DNA of 64,000 nucleotides from Caballeronia insecticola (GCF_000402035.1 NC_021287.1:434001-498000), one strand, 5' to 3'. Counted from the first letter of the stretch, positions 54,145 through 63,964 are shown. Numbers and translations: made by a program. The notes: generated from the sequence alone by a model not told the origin.

Positions 54145-54176
54145 ACGGCGCCGCCGCGTCCGACGGCGTCGTTTTT
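54145..54176 (+). terminator. Terminator after the pilin gene
   Basis: ACGGCGCCG (54145-54153) pairs with CGGCGTCGT (54164-54172) with one G-U pair, then TTTTT. It separates pilin from pglL transcription. Confidence 0.75.
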
Positions 54177-54217
54177 GCGCGAAAAGCAGCGATTTCGTCG
54201 CAAATCAAATGGTTCGC

Positions 54218-54246
54218 CGGACAGCGCGGGCAAAGTTTTGTATAGT
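54218..54246 (+). promoter_or_regulatory. Candidate pglL promoter
   Basis: CGGACA (54218-54223), 17 bases, TATAGT (54241-54246). Leader of about 23 bases without an evident ribosome site before the ATG at 54276. Confidence 0.5.
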
Positions 54247-54275
54247 GCGCCGGTTGCCGACGTTCCCAGTCCCTC

Positions 54276-56090
54276 ATGCCTTCCCAATTCGCGCGTTTTC
54301 TCTGCTTCGCCGTCCTGTGTCTTGCGTTGACGATTCCTTTCGCGGTCGTCAACCACACGTATCCGATTCCGACTTTCTACGCCGAATTCAGTGCGCTCGC
54401 GCTTTATCTTGCGCTAGGCGCAACGGTGGCGCTTCTCGTGCGCGTTTCCGAGCCGAAAGTGCCGTTCGCGTCGCCGGTCATCGCATTGATGCCGCTCGCT
54501 TTCGGCCTGCTGCTCGTCGCGCAGACGGTGCTTCTGCCGGTCGCGCAACCGTCGATGAACTGGCTCGGCGGCGCGTATCTGCTCGCGTCGTTCGTCGCGG
54601 TGCATACGGGCTTCGGCTTCGTGCGCGCGGGGCTCGCGGAGAAGGCGTTGCGCGTCGGCGCGGCGGCGTTGATCGTGGGCGGGCTGTTCGCGGTGTTCTG
54701 CCAGATCGTGCAGTTGCTGCACCTCGAAGTGAAGTTCACGCCGTTCGTCGTCGCGTACAACGTGATGATCGAGCGACGTCCGTTCGGCAACATGGCGCAG
54801 GCGAATCATCTGGCGACGGTCATCGCGTTCGCGCTCGCCGCTACGCTCTATTTCGTGCAGACGCGGCGTTTGCCGGTCGTGCTGTGGCTCGTGCTGTCGG
54901 TGGCGTATTCGCTCGGGCTCGCGCTCACGGTGTCGCGCGGGCCGTGGCTGCAGACGGGCGTGATCGTCGTCGCCGGTTTCTGGATGGCGTTCGTGCTGGG
55001 ACGGCCGGTCGCCTCCGAAGGCTTCGATGGACCGGGCCGGCGCGACGTGCGCGCATGGCTCATGCCGGTGCTGCTCGCGATCGTGTTCTTCGCGGTGAAC
55101 GCGGTCGTGCGCTGGGCGAACACACGCTATGACTTCGGCCTCGCGCAATCCGCCGCGGAGCGCATGCAGGACGCAAATCAGATTGCGCCGCGCCTCGCGC
55201 TCTGGAAATACGGCTGGACGATGTTCAAGACGCATCCGCTGCTGGGCGTCGGCTGGGGCGAGTTTCCGCGCTATCAGTTCGATCTCGTGCGCGATCTGGG
55301 CGGCGTGGAGATCGCCAACAATGCGCACGACATCTTCATCGACCTGCTCGCGAAAACGGGTGCGTTCGGCGTGGCGATTCTGGTGTGCGGCGTCGCGTTC
55401 TGGCTGATTCGCGTGCTGCGTGCGCCGCAGACGCCTGCGCGGATTTTCGCGTTGTCGCTGCTCGGCGTGCTGATGATGCATGCGCTCGTCGAATATCCGC
55501 AGCAATACATGTTCTTCCTGATGCCCGCGATGCTCGTGATGGGCTTGCTGGAAACGCGGCCCGTGCGGCTCGTCGCGCGGCCGCTGTCGTATGGCGTGTA
55601 TGTCGTGCTCGTGCTCGGCGGGCTCGCGGCGCTGTATCCGACGCTGCGCGACTATAACCGCGCCGAAGTGCTGTACTACGGCGCGCGGCCGGCGGAGCAG
55701 TATCGCGACAATCCGTCGTTCCTGTTCACGGCGTGGGGCGAGTACGGGGCGGCGACGCTCTTGCCGATCAACGCGCAGAATATCGAGGAGAAGCTCGCGG
55801 CGCATCGCAAGGCGATTGCGCTGTTGCCGGGCGAGACCGTTTTGCGTCGCTACGCGGTGCTGCAGGCGCTGGCCGGACAGAAGGCGGAAGCGCTCGACAC
55901 CATGGCGCGCCTGAAGATTTTTGCGACCGAGTTGCATGACTGGCCGAAGCAGCTTGCGGCCGTCTACGATCTCGTCGCTGAGTCGGGACAGCCGCTGGCG
56001 TCGTTCAAGGCGGATCTCGTGAAGCTGTACGGCGTGCCGGCGCAGCGTCAGGCGCCGGCGGATGATGCGGACGACGAAGACGACGAGTGA
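54276..56090 (+). CDS. pglL: PglL-type protein O-oligosaccharyltransferase (Wzy_C fold)
   Basis: 604 residues, 11-13 predicted membrane helices and a C-terminal soluble part (about 440-604, TPR-like). The large periplasmic loop has the Wzy/WaaL/PglL signature: [18 protein letters not shown] and [15 protein letters not shown] with H351, equivalent in position to the essential His of Neisseria PglL. The enzyme moves a lipid-linked glycan onto Ser/Thr of exported proteins such as pilins; Burkholderia cenocepacia PglL runs a general O-glycosylation system. The tail is acidic ([10 protein letters not shown]). It follows the pilin gene. Confidence 0.92.
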   Translation: MPSQFARFLCFAVLCLALTIPFAVVNHTYPIPTFYAEFSALALYLALGATVALLVRVSEPKVPFASPVIALMPLAFGLLLVAQTVLLPVAQPSMNWLGGAYLLASFVAVHTGFGFVRAGLAEKALRVGAAALIVGGLFAVFCQIVQLLHLEVKFTPFVVAYNVMIERRPFGNMAQANHLATVIAFALAATLYFVQTRRLPVVLWLVLSVAYSLGLALTVSRGPWLQTGVIVVAGFWMAFVLGRPVASEGFDGPGRRDVRAWLMPVLLAIVFFAVNAVVRWANTRYDFGLAQSAAERMQDANQIAPRLALWKYGWTMFKTHPLLGVGWGEFPRYQFDLVRDLGGVEIANNAHDIFIDLLAKTGAFGVAILVCGVAFWLIRVLRAPQTPARIFALSLLGVLMMHALVEYPQQYMFFLMPAMLVMGLLETRPVRLVARPLSYGVYVVLVLGGLAALYPTLRDYNRAEVLYYGARPAEQYRDNPSFLFTAWGEYGAATLLPINAQNIEEKLAAHRKAIALLPGETVLRRYAVLQALAGQKAEALDTMARLKIFATELHDWPKQLAAVYDLVAESGQPLASFKADLVKLYGVPAQRQAPADDADDEDDE

Positions 56091-56097
56091 GGCGGCC

Positions 56098-56595
56098 TCA
56101 GGCCGGCCGCGGCGCGTGCCCCTCCGCGACCCAATCCCCCGACTTCCCGCCGTGCTTTTCCATCACTCGCACATTGGTGATGGTCATGCCGCGATCGACC
56201 GCCTTGCACATGTCATAGATGGTCAGCAATCCGACCTGCACGGCGGTCAACGCTTCCATCTCGACGCCCGTACGTCCGACCGTCTCCACGCGCACTTCGC
56301 AATGCACGCCCGGCAGCGTTTCGTCGATGGAAAAGTCCACGGCGACGCGCGTCAGCGCCAGCGGATGACATAGCGGAATCAGATCGGCGGTGCGCTTCGC
56401 GCCCTGAATCGCCGCAATGCGCGCCACGCCCAGCACGTCGCCTTTCTTCGCGCGGCCTTCGCGGATGAGCGCGAGCGTGCCGTCGAGCATCGCGATCGAA
56501 CCGCGCGCGAGCGCGATGCGCCGCGTCTCGCTCTTGTCGCCGACATCGACCATATGCGCCTCGCCGGCGGCATCGAAATGTGTGAGTCCGGACAT
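56098..56595 (-). CDS. moaC: Cyclic pyranopterin monophosphate synthase
   Basis: 165 residues. It acts with MoaA to turn GTP into cyclic pyranopterin monophosphate in molybdenum cofactor synthesis. Signatures: [60 protein letters not shown] at 56595 with GAAGGAG 6 bases upstream. Convergent with pglL, 7 bases apart, with no terminator between; other moa genes are not in the window. Confidence 0.97.
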   Translation of the reverse strand: MSGLTHFDAAGEAHMVDVGDKSETRRIALARGSIAMLDGTLALIREGRAKKGDVLGVARIAAIQGAKRTADLIPLCHPLALTRVAVDFSIDETLPGVHCEVRVETVGRTGVEMEALTAVQVGLLTIYDMCKAVDRGMTITNVRVMEKHGGKSGDWVAEGHAPRPA

Positions 56596-56763
56596 AGCGT
56601 CTCCTTCGCGTCTTCCTTCGATCGGGCGCCTATCATACCAGCGTGAATTTGCGCGTTTTTGCGCCACGCGCGGCACGCTCGAACGCCCCCGGCGCGACAC
56701 TTGATACGATAAGCTCGTTTTGATTTTCTGGCGCCGGCCATCGGCGCCGCCCCGGTTTGCGCC

Positions 56764-58887
56764 ATGCATTCGACACGTTCGAGCCGCGTGCTCGTCTCCC
56801 TGCTGTGCATTGCCCTCGCCATGCCGCCCGCGGCGCTGGCGCAAGCGGGCGCGCCCGTCGCCGGCGGCTCGAACGCGGGCGGTGCGACCGGCATGACCGG
56901 CACGACCGGCACGACCGGCACGACCGGCACGCTGGCGGCGTCGCAATTGCGCGCGGCGCAGGAACCCGGCGGCAGCGACGTGCCCGCCAATGTCGCGGAA
57001 GGCGTGTTCGGCGTCTATGGCGGCGCGGAAAGCCGCTTTGCGAATCGGCCGGGCACGATGTCGGGCCTGCGCGCGCCGCTGTCGTCGGTGCAATTGCCCG
57101 ATCTCGGCGACGGCTCTGGCGGCTCGCTCACGCCGCAAGCGGAGCGCAAAATCGGCGAGCGGGCAATGCGCGATGTGCGCGCCGACCCCGACTATCTCGA
57201 CGACTGGCTGCTGCGCGACTATCTCGACTCCATTTCCTCGAAGCTCTCGGCTGCGGCGGCCACGCAATACCTCGGCGGCTACCGGCCCGACTTCGATCTG
57301 TTCGCCGTGCGCGATCCGCAGATCAATGCGTTTTCGATGCCCGGCGGCTTCATCGGCGTGAATACCGGGCTGATCGCGGCAACCCAGACCGAGTCGGAAC
57401 TGGCGTCCGTCATCGGACACGAGATGGGACACGTGCTGCAGCGGCACATCGCGCGGATGCTCGGCGCGCAGCAAAAGAGCACCTACGCGGCGCTCGCCGG
57501 CATGCTTGCCGGCCTGCTCGCGGGCCTGCTCGCGCACAGCGGCGATCTCGGCATGGGCCTCGCGATGGGCGGCCAGGCGTTCGCCGTCGACAATCAATTG
57601 CGCTTCTCGCGCGCGGCCGAGCACGAGGCGGATCGCGTCGGCTTCCAGATGCTGGCGGCCGCCGGTTACGACCCGTACGCGATGGCCGCGTTTTTCGAAC
57701 GCCTCGATCGCTCGACCATGGCCGACAACGGCGTGCCGCCCTACGTGCGCACGCACCCGCTGACGACCGAGCGCATCGCCGACATGGAAGGCCGCGCGCG
57801 CCGCGTGCCTTATCGGCAGCCGCGTCAGTCGGTGGAATATGCGTTCGTGCGCGCCCGGGCGCGCGTGCTGCAGGTGAGTTTTGCGAGCGATTATCGCGAA
57901 GTCGTGAGCCGTCTGCGCGCGGAAATCGAGGATCAGACGGCGCTCAATCCGGCGGCAAACTGGTACGGCATTGCGCTGGCGCAATCGTTGATCGGCGATT
58001 ACGGCGCCGCCAACGACGCGCTCGCGAAAGCGCGCCGCCTGTTCGATGGCGAGGAGGCGAGCACGGCGGCGGCATCGGCGCAGGTGCAGCAGGAAGCGAA
58101 GGCGGCGGGTGCGAACGCGGCATCGGTGTCGAAGGCCGCGCAGGCGTCGTCGCGCGCGAAGAGCGTCGGCGCGGGTCAGGCTCAGTCGGAGGCGCAATCG
58201 AAGGCACAATCGAAGGCGCAATCGCTGAGCAACGCCGACGCCTCGATGATCGCGACGCCGCTCAACAACGCGCACGCACCGCTGAATCTCGGCCGGAGCG
58301 TGCTGGCGGAGGCCGCGCCGCGCGCGGGTGGCGATATCGCGCTTCCTCCGATCCACGTCGAAGGCGGCGCGGCTCCGCAGCCGCAGCCGCAGCCGTCGCA
58401 GGCGCCGCCTTCACCGCAGCCCGTGCAGGTTCAACGCAGCTCGCCGAGCCTCGACGTGCTCGCCGCCGACATCGCGCGCCGTGCCGGCCGCAACGACGAC
58501 GCGGTCCGTCTCGCCGAGCTTGCCCAGAAGCGCTGGCCGGAATCGCACGCGGCGCTCGACGTCCACTTGCAGGCGCTGCTGGCCGCGCGCCGCTACGCCG
58601 AAGCGCAGACGCTCGCCCGTCGCGAAACCCGCGCCGAGCCGACGCGCCCCGACTGGTGGCTGTTTCTCGCGCAGGCAAGCGCGGGTCTCAACGATCCGTT
58701 GCAGCAGCATCAGGCGATGGCGGAAAAGCTCGCGCTCGACGGCGCATGGCCGTCCGCGATACGCCAGTTGAAGGAGGCGCGCGACGTGAAGAACGTCGGT
58801 TTCTACGATCTTTCGGCGATTTCAGCGCGTCTGCGCGATTTCGAGACGCGCTACAGGGAAGAGCGCGAGCAGGAGAAAAACGGCTAG
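56764..58887 (+). CDS. M48-family periplasmic metalloprotease, BepA-like, with large insert
   Basis: 707 residues, while E. coli BepA has about 490. Signal peptide to about residue 27, a Gly-Thr tract from a 9-base repeat, the M48 domain with HEMGH (219-223) and second-ligand segment AEHEAD (285-290), then a TPR-type C-terminus. A Ser/Ala/Gln/Pro low-complexity insert (about 435-560) interrupts the TPR part. BepA degrades or repairs stalled LptD and other outer-membrane proteins; a similar envelope role is likely. Divergent from moaC. Confidence 0.92.
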   Translation: MHSTRSSRVLVSLLCIALAMPPAALAQAGAPVAGGSNAGGATGMTGTTGTTGTTGTLAASQLRAAQEPGGSDVPANVAEGVFGVYGGAESRFANRPGTMSGLRAPLSSVQLPDLGDGSGGSLTPQAERKIGERAMRDVRADPDYLDDWLLRDYLDSISSKLSAAAATQYLGGYRPDFDLFAVRDPQINAFSMPGGFIGVNTGLIAATQTESELASVIGHEMGHVLQRHIARMLGAQQKSTYAALAGMLAGLLAGLLAHSGDLGMGLAMGGQAFAVDNQLRFSRAAEHEADRVGFQMLAAAGYDPYAMAAFFERLDRSTMADNGVPPYVRTHPLTTERIADMEGRARRVPYRQPRQSVEYAFVRARARVLQVSFASDYREVVSRLRAEIEDQTALNPAANWYGIALAQSLIGDYGAANDALAKARRLFDGEEASTAAASAQVQQEAKAAGANAASVSKAAQASSRAKSVGAGQAQSEAQSKAQSKAQSLSNADASMIATPLNNAHAPLNLGRSVLAEAAPRAGGDIALPPIHVEGGAAPQPQPQPSQAPPSPQPVQVQRSSPSLDVLAADIARRAGRNDDAVRLAELAQKRWPESHAALDVHLQALLAARRYAEAQTLARRETRAEPTRPDWWLFLAQASAGLNDPLQQHQAMAEKLALDGAWPSAIRQLKEARDVKNVGFYDLSAISARLRDFETRYREEREQEKNG
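56881..56934 (+). repeat. 9-base tandem repeat inside the M48 gene
   Basis: Six units of GGCACGACC-type sequence (first two and last vary) encode Gly-x-Thr triplets. Copy changes would stay in frame. Confidence 0.9.
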
Positions 58888-58888
58888 T

Positions 58889-59470
58889 TCAGCTTGCCGA
58901 TGCCGCGCGGGCGGCCGGGCTCGCGACGAAATCGAATCGCTGAGCAACGTCCGCGCGCGCGATGGCCTCGACGGGCAGATCGACGCCCGCACGCCAGTGA
59001 AAGACGCCGCGCGTGCCCGGTTCGTCGAGCGAAGCGTGGTTCGCGAACAGATCGAGATCGTGGTCGTGCAGCGCGGCCACGCGCGCGGGCGAGGCGTTGT
59101 CGGAGAAGAGAATGCCGCCTTCGTCGTCGAGCCAGGCATGCGCCGGATCGAACGCCGCGCCGGCCTGATCGGTCAGGTGCAGAACACCGTCGATGTCATT
59201 CAGCCGCACGATCCACGGCGTGTAAGCCAGCTCCACATACACGCGCTGCGGCCCGTTCTGAAAGAACCGCTGGCCGTCGTCGTCACGCTCGTAATTGCGG
59301 TTGATGAAACCGAGCAGCGCCTCGTGACGGATCGGCGTGCCGAGTTCGCCGGCAGCCTGCGCGGCGTCGTCGCGCATGCGCCATTGGCCGCGCCGGTCGA
59401 GCAGCAGCCAGCCCGTGCAATGCGGAACGTTGGGCCATTTGGCGAGCGCCTGCCTGACGATGTCATCCAT
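58889..59470 (-). CDS. Conserved proteobacterial protein of a DUF family
   Basis: 193 residues, soluble, beta-rich. Recognisable conserved block: VPHCTGWLLLDRRGQWRMRDDAAQ, RHEALLGFINRNYERDDDGQRFFQNGPQRVYVEL, and DDEGGILF. Homologues occur across betaproteobacteria beside the YheT hydrolase; I do not recall the family number with certainty and no function is established. It lies 6 bases downstream of the hydrolase gene, so they are one operon. Convergent with the M48 gene, 1 base apart. Confidence 0.85.
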   Translation of the reverse strand: MDDIVRQALAKWPNVPHCTGWLLLDRRGQWRMRDDAAQAAGELGTPIRHEALLGFINRNYERDDDGQRFFQNGPQRVYVELAYTPWIVRLNDIDGVLHLTDQAGAAFDPAHAWLDDEGGILFSDNASPARVAALHDHDLDLFANHASLDEPGTRGVFHWRAGVDLPVEAIARADVAQRFDFVASPAARAASAS

Positions 59471-59476
59471 GATGGT

Positions 59477-60550
59477 TCACGAAACGAAGTTCTCCAGATA
59501 GCCGAACACCCGCAGCGACAGCCAGTCGATCCGGCCCGGAAACGGTCCGGTCATGAAGCCGACGTGTCCGCCGTGGTTCGGCTGATCGAGCGTGACGCGC
59601 GCCGACACTTCCGCTTGCGACGGCAGCGCGAACTCCGGCAGGAACGGATCGTTGCGCGCGTTCAGCAGCAGCGCGGGCACGTCGATGTGTTTCAGATGCG
59701 CGCGCGTGGTCGCCGTCGACCAATAGTGGTTGGTGTCGCGAAAGCCGTGCAGCGGCGCGGTCACGACGTTATCGAACTCGTACAGCGTGCGCGCGGCGAG
59801 GACGGCTTCGCGATCGTAAAGCCCCGGATATTGCCCAAGCTTCGCGAGCGCCTTCTTCTTCAGTGACTTCAGAAAGCTGCGCGTGTAGACCAAGCCGAAG
59901 CCCTGCGAGATGGCTTCGCCGCCGGCGTGCACGTCGAGCGGCGCGGAAATGGCGGCGGCCGCGCTGATGATCGATGCATCGCGGCCGCGCTCGCACAGCC
60001 AGTGCAACAGCACGTTGCCGCCGAGCGAGACGCCCGCGGCCACGATCGGCCCGCGATGAGACTGCGCGAGGCGCCGCAGGATCCAGTCGACTTCGGCGCT
60101 GTCCGCGAGATGGTAGAAGCGCGGCTGCAAATTCAGCGGCCCGCTGCAGCTGCGAAAGTGCGGCACGACGCCGTGCCAGCCGCGCGCCTGAGCGGCGGCC
60201 ATCATCGTGCGGGCGTAGTGTGAATCGGAGTTGCCTTCGAGGCCGTGAAACAGCACGAAGAGCGGGGCGGTTGCGGCGGGACGGTCGACGGAATCGTGCG
60301 CAAGCCAGTCGAGATCGATGAAATCGCCATCGGGCGTGTCCCAGCGTTCGCGCCGGTAGCGCACGGCGGGTTTGCGGCCGAACAGCGCGGGAACGATGGT
60401 TTGCGCGTGGCTCGACGGCAGCCAGCGCGGCGCGTTATAGAGCCAGTCCGTGCTCAGCGGCGCGAGCACGCGCGCGGTTTCCCTCAGTGCCACTGCGGGC
60501 GCTTTGTCCACGAACGACGAATCGTGTTTCAACAACGGATCGCGCTTCAT
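59477..60550 (-). CDS. YheT-family alpha/beta hydrolase
   Basis: 357 residues. Hydrolase fold: oxyanion region LFHGLEGNSDSHYA, nucleophile elbow GVSLGGN, acid in LNARNDPFLP and histidine in NHGGHVGFM, together a full catalytic triad. The YheT/AB hydrolase-4 family is esterase-like with unknown natural substrate. ATG at 60550. Between a SnoaL-like gene (40 bases upstream) and the conserved DUF gene (6 bases downstream), all leftward. Confidence 0.93.
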   Translation of the reverse strand: MKRDPLLKHDSSFVDKAPAVALRETARVLAPLSTDWLYNAPRWLPSSHAQTIVPALFGRKPAVRYRRERWDTPDGDFIDLDWLAHDSVDRPAATAPLFVLFHGLEGNSDSHYARTMMAAAQARGWHGVVPHFRSCSGPLNLQPRFYHLADSAEVDWILRRLAQSHRGPIVAAGVSLGGNVLLHWLCERGRDASIISAAAAISAPLDVHAGGEAISQGFGLVYTRSFLKSLKKKALAKLGQYPGLYDREAVLAARTLYEFDNVVTAPLHGFRDTNHYWSTATTRAHLKHIDVPALLLNARNDPFLPEFALPSQAEVSARVTLDQPNHGGHVGFMTGPFPGRIDWLSLRVFGYLENFVS

Positions 60551-60590
60551 GGCCCCTCCCCGACGTACGTCTTTTTCAGTGCTTCGATCT

Positions 60591-61037
60591 TCAGTGCAGC
60601 GGTCCCTGACCGTGCCGCAGCTTGGCCGCGAATTGTCCGGCTGTTTCCGCCGGCATCACGCTCGCGTGGATATGCGCAATGCGCCACTCGCCGCGTTCGT
60701 GAACCATCACGTAAGTGGTGTAGATCATGCGCGGCACGCCGGTCGATGCAGCCGGCTGATGCGCCTCCGCCACCGCATACACGACCGTGCCCAAGCTGTC
60801 GTACACGCGGATATCGAGCGGCTCGATCGTCACCGCCTGCGCTTCGAACTGCTTGCCGAGCCCGGCGCGGATGTTCTCCAGCCCGTGCAGATGCGTGCCG
60901 TCCGCGCAGACGCAGGTGGCGAACTCCTCGTCGAGCCACAGCGACATCACCGTGTCGATGCTGTTATCCGCGACGGCCTGATAGTAAGCGTTGAGAGTAT
61001 CGGCGGCGGCTTCGAAGAGGCGGGCGAAACGTGGCAT
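60591..61037 (-). CDS. SnoaL-like / DUF4440 (NTF2-fold) protein
   Basis: 148 residues. NTF2-like cone: N-terminal helices (RFARLFEAAADTLNAYYQAVADNSIDTVMSLW) and a curved sheet (ATCVCADGTHLHGLENI, GTVVYAVAEAHQ, RMIYTTYVMVHERGEWRIAHIHAS). Such proteins are enzymes, binding proteins or accessory domains; the terminal WRIAHIHAS is typical of DUF4440/SnoaL_3. ATG at 61037. Probably first gene of the leftward operon with YheT. Confidence 0.88.
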   Translation of the reverse strand: MPRFARLFEAAADTLNAYYQAVADNSIDTVMSLWLDEEFATCVCADGTHLHGLENIRAGLGKQFEAQAVTIEPLDIRVYDSLGTVVYAVAEAHQPAASTGVPRMIYTTYVMVHERGEWRIAHIHASVMPAETAGQFAAKLRHGQGPLH

Positions 61038-61262
61038 GGCTCGTGGGTCTCTGGCATTCGATGCAGGCGCCGCTTGCAGCCGCTGATGGCGGCGGGGCGG
61101 TGCGCTGCACCGGTCATTGGTCAAAGCATGCCCCCGTTGGGAGACATTCGCGTGTCCGCGTCCGCACACACGGCCGGAAACCGCCTGAAAACGCCGCCTA
61201 AACGTTGCTCAAACGTCACTAAGCGTCGATCCGGACGCGCGTTTCGCCGCATGCGCGCACGA

Positions 61263-62360
61263 TCAGCGATGCGCGAGCAGCATGCCGCGCAAGTCGCCGA
61301 ACACCTGCTCGGCGGTGAGTTCGCGCAGGCAGTTCAGATGGCCGAGCGGGCACTCGCGGGCAAAGCACGGACTGCATTCAAGGTGCAGCCATTGTACCTT
61401 TGCGAGATCGGACAAGGGCGGGGTGTGGCGCGGATCGGTCGAGCCGTAGACCGCGACGAGCGGCCGGCGCGAGGCTGCCGCGACGTGCATCAGGCCGGAA
61501 TCGTTGGTGACGACCGCGCTCGCTCGCGAAATCAGCGCGCACGCCTCGCCGAGCGAGGTCTGGCCGCACAGATTGCGCACGTTCGGGGCGCGTTCGGCGA
61601 TGGCCTGCGCGATCGGCGCGTCCTTGTTCGAGCCGAGCGCGATGATGCGCGCGTACGGAAACGACTGCGCGATGAACTGCGCAAGCGACGCGAAATGCTC
61701 CGGCGGCCAGCGCTTGGCCGGGCCGTACTCGGCGCCGGGACAAAACACCACGAGCGGCGCGCGGGTGTCGAGGTCGAAGCGCGTCGAAACGCGCGCGGCC
61801 TCGTTGGGATCGGCGTCCAGGCGCGGCACCGGCAGCGTGGGCGCGTCGGGCGGGGCGGATTCGCCGTTTGCCGCGTGTCCTGCCGCGTGTCCCTGCGCAA
61901 ATTTGTCGATGAACGGCAGCTTCGCGCCCGGCGCGTAGGCGAGGGCGGCGTAGCGCGCGGTCATGGGCGGCCGCTCGGTTTTCGGCGGATTCGCGTGACG
62001 CACGTTGAGCAGCCCGTAGCGGCTCTCGCCCGTGTAGCCGATGCGCAGGTTGATGCCTGCCATCCACGGAATCAGCGCGGATTTCATGGAGTTGGGCAGC
62101 ACGTAGGCGGCGTCGTAGCCGACATCGCGCAAGTCGCTCGCGAGTTGCCAGCGGCGCAGCAGTTGCAGCTTGCCGTGGGCCAGGTCCGTCGCGTAGACGT
62201 CGCGAATTTCCGGCATGCGCTCGAGCACGGGCGCAACCCACGTGGGCGCGACGGCATCGATGGCAATGCGCGGATGCAACTTCCGCAGAAGCGTGAAGAG
62301 CGGCTGCGCCATCAATGCGTCACCGATCCAGTTCGGTGCTATAACCAGCGCGCGGCGCAT
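61263..62360 (-). CDS. waaF: ADP-heptose:LPS heptosyltransferase II
   Basis: 365 residues, GT9 family GT-B fold. It adds the second L-glycero-D-manno-heptose to the LPS inner core on the cytoplasmic face of the inner membrane. Signatures: ALVIAPNWIGDALMAQPL at the N-terminus, FCPGAEYGPAKRWP, TNDSGLMHVAAASRRPLVAVYGSTDP and CSPCFARECPLGHLNC. ATG at 62360 rather than the longer frame. An insert around 165-190 (Ala/His/Pro-rich) separates the two domains. Confidence 0.95.
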   Translation of the reverse strand: MRRALVIAPNWIGDALMAQPLFTLLRKLHPRIAIDAVAPTWVAPVLERMPEIRDVYATDLAHGKLQLLRRWQLASDLRDVGYDAAYVLPNSMKSALIPWMAGINLRIGYTGESRYGLLNVRHANPPKTERPPMTARYAALAYAPGAKLPFIDKFAQGHAAGHAANGESAPPDAPTLPVPRLDADPNEAARVSTRFDLDTRAPLVVFCPGAEYGPAKRWPPEHFASLAQFIAQSFPYARIIALGSNKDAPIAQAIAERAPNVRNLCGQTSLGEACALISRASAVVTNDSGLMHVAAASRRPLVAVYGSTDPRHTPPLSDLAKVQWLHLECSPCFARECPLGHLNCLRELTAEQVFGDLRGMLLAHR

Positions 62361-62435
62361 CTGTCGTTGTCCGATCTCAAAAATAACGCGGCTCACCGTC
62401 TTGGGGCGAGTCGTCGATTGTGGTGGGTTTCGATG

Positions 62436-62463
62436 GCTCCGGCCGTTCAGCAACGGCCGGAGC
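62436..62463 (-). terminator. Perfect 12-base hairpin between waaF and the zinc-finger gene
   Basis: GCTCCGGCCGTT (62436-62447), loop CAGC, AACGGCCGGAGC (62452-62463). No U-run. It may end leftover transcription from the ilvE unit or be part of the waaF leader. Confidence 0.5.
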
Positions 62464-62505
62464 GCGGGCGGACACGGCGAACGAGCCGCCGCGCCGCCTC
62501 GTGAG

Positions 62506-62525
62506 CGCCGGGCGCGTGCCCGGCG
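62506..62525 (-). terminator. Hairpin after the zf-CHCC gene
   Basis: CGCCGGGC (62506-62513), loop GCGT, GCCCGGCG (62518-62525), 6 bases after the stop on the minus strand. GC-rich, no U-run. Confidence 0.45.
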
Positions 62526-62531
62526 GCGTGC

Positions 62532-62729
62532 TCAGTGACCGCCCTTGAGCACTTCGCCGTCTTTCAGCTTGTAGCGCGTGCCGCAGTACGCGCAGCGCGC
62601 TTCGCCGTGCGTGACGTCGATGAACACGCGCGGATGCGTGCTCCAGCGCTGCATTTTCGGGTTCGGGCAGAAAGCGGGCAGATCCTTGGCCAGCAGTTCC
62701 ACCAGCGGCATTTCCTTCAAGTCGCTCAT
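62532..62729 (-). CDS. zf-CHCC zinc-finger protein (NDUFS6-like)
   Basis: 65 residues. Zinc ligands C21, H32, C46 and C49 (AFCPNP, THPRVFID, ARCAYCGTRYKL) match the zf-CHCC domain of mitochondrial NDUFS6 and small bacterial proteins. Its bacterial function is not established. It sits 76 bases after ilvE on the same strand, a linkage conserved in Burkholderia as far as I know. Confidence 0.93.
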   Translation of the reverse strand: MSDLKEMPLVELLAKDLPAFCPNPKMQRWSTHPRVFIDVTHGEARCAYCGTRYKLKDGEVLKGGH

Positions 62730-62805
62730 TGCTATCTCTTTTCCTGATGTCCAGCGGGCGGCAGGCGTTCGGCGCGCCGCGCCGCGTTGCGTTTCATGAG
62801 ATCGA

Positions 62806-63726
62806 TTAAACCTTCGCGAGCCAGCTCGCGTACTTCTCGTTCTTGCCGCCGACGACGTCGAAGAACGCGCTTTGCAGCTTTTCCGTGATCGGCCCGCGCT
62901 TGCCTTCGCCGATGGTGCGGTTGTCGAGTTCGCGGATCGGCGTGACTTCGGCGGCGGTGCCGGTGAAGAACGCTTCGTCGCAGGTGTAGACCTCGTCGCG
63001 CGTGATGCGCTTCTCGATGACCGGAATGCCGAAGTCGCGCGCGAGCGTGATGACCGTGTCGCGCGTGATGCCGTCGAGGCACGAGGCCAGATCCGGCGTG
63101 TAGATCTTGCCGTTGTTCACGAGGAAGAAGTTCTCGCCGGAGCCTTCGGACACGTAGCCGTCGACATCCAGCAGCAGGGCTTCGTCATAACCGTCGGCGA
63201 CGGCTTCCTGATTCGCGAGAATCGAGTTGACGTACCAGCCGGACGCCTTTGCGCGGACCATCGACACGTTCACATGATGACGCGTAAACGACGACGTCTT
63301 CACGCGGATGCCCTTCGCCAGCCCGTCTTCGCCGAGATAGGCGCCCCACGGCCACGCCGCGATGGCCACGTGGATGGTGTTGCCCTTCGCCGAGACGCCG
63401 AGCTTCTCCGAGCCGACCCAGATGATCGGGCGGATATAGCAGGATTCCAGCTTGTTCTCGCGCACGACTTCGAGTTGCGCGGCTTCGAGCGTCGCATGAT
63501 CGAACGGGACTTCCATCTGGAAGATCTTCGCCGAGTTGAACAGGCGCTTCGTGTGCTCCTTAAGGCGGAAGATGGCCGTGCCCTGCGCGGTCTTGTACGC
63601 GCGCACGCCTTCGAACACGCCCATGCCGTAGTGCAACGTATGGGTCAGAACGTGGATCTTGGCGTCACGCCAGTCGATCAGCTTGCCATCCATCCAGATC
63701 TTGCCGTCGCGGTCGGCCATTGACAT
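62806..63726 (-). CDS. ilvE: Branched-chain amino acid aminotransferase
   Basis: 306 residues, PLP fold type IV. It makes Leu, Ile and Val from their keto acids with glutamate. Signatures: HTLHYGMGVFEGVRAY, PLP lysine in VRAKASGWYVNS, and the class IV block EALLLDVDGYVSEGSGENFF. ATG at 63726 with AGGAG 7 bases upstream (MSMADRDGKIW). First gene of a unit with the zf-CHCC gene. Confidence 0.97.
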   Translation of the reverse strand: MSMADRDGKIWMDGKLIDWRDAKIHVLTHTLHYGMGVFEGVRAYKTAQGTAIFRLKEHTKRLFNSAKIFQMEVPFDHATLEAAQLEVVRENKLESCYIRPIIWVGSEKLGVSAKGNTIHVAIAAWPWGAYLGEDGLAKGIRVKTSSFTRHHVNVSMVRAKASGWYVNSILANQEAVADGYDEALLLDVDGYVSEGSGENFFLVNNGKIYTPDLASCLDGITRDTVITLARDFGIPVIEKRITRDEVYTCDEAFFTGTAAEVTPIRELDNRTIGEGKRGPITEKLQSAFFDVVGGKNEKYASWLAKV

Positions 63727-63865
63727 ACGGTTCTCCTAGCTGTCTCGTTCAAGTGAGTTCGGGGCGTCCGCCTGGTCTCGCCAGGTGGCGACGTGCTTGC
63801 ATGGCTCGTGCGCAAAGTCCTGCCGCGGCACCCGCGGCCGGAGCGCAAAGGGGCGAAAGTCCGTC

Positions 63866-63871
63866 ATTTTA
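63866..63871 (-). promoter_or_regulatory. Candidate ilvE -10 element
   Basis: Minus strand TAAAAT (63871-63866), 140 bases before the ilvE ATG, with a weak -35. It is arranged back-to-back with a plus-strand promoter. Confidence 0.45.
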
Positions 63872-63896
63872 GCGTCTTTTCGCGACGAAACCGATC

Positions 63897-63964
63897 TTGA
63901 AGCGCCTTTCACGACGCTATAATTTGCCTTTCGCCGTTTGCTGAATTGACGAAGCGAAACGGCG
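63897..63964 (+). promoter_or_regulatory. Outward promoter and leader hairpin at the window end
   Basis: TTGAAG (63897-63902), 15-base spacer, perfect TATAAT (63918-63923). In the expected leader CGCCGTTT (63932-63939) pairs with AAACGGCG (63957-63964). It drives something to the right of the window; no start codon is visible before the end. Confidence 0.6.

Noticed and set aside
56098..58356. 752-codon minus-strand extension in frame with moaC
   Set aside because: MoaC starts at 56595 with a clear GAAGGAG; the extension is antisense to the M48 protease gene.
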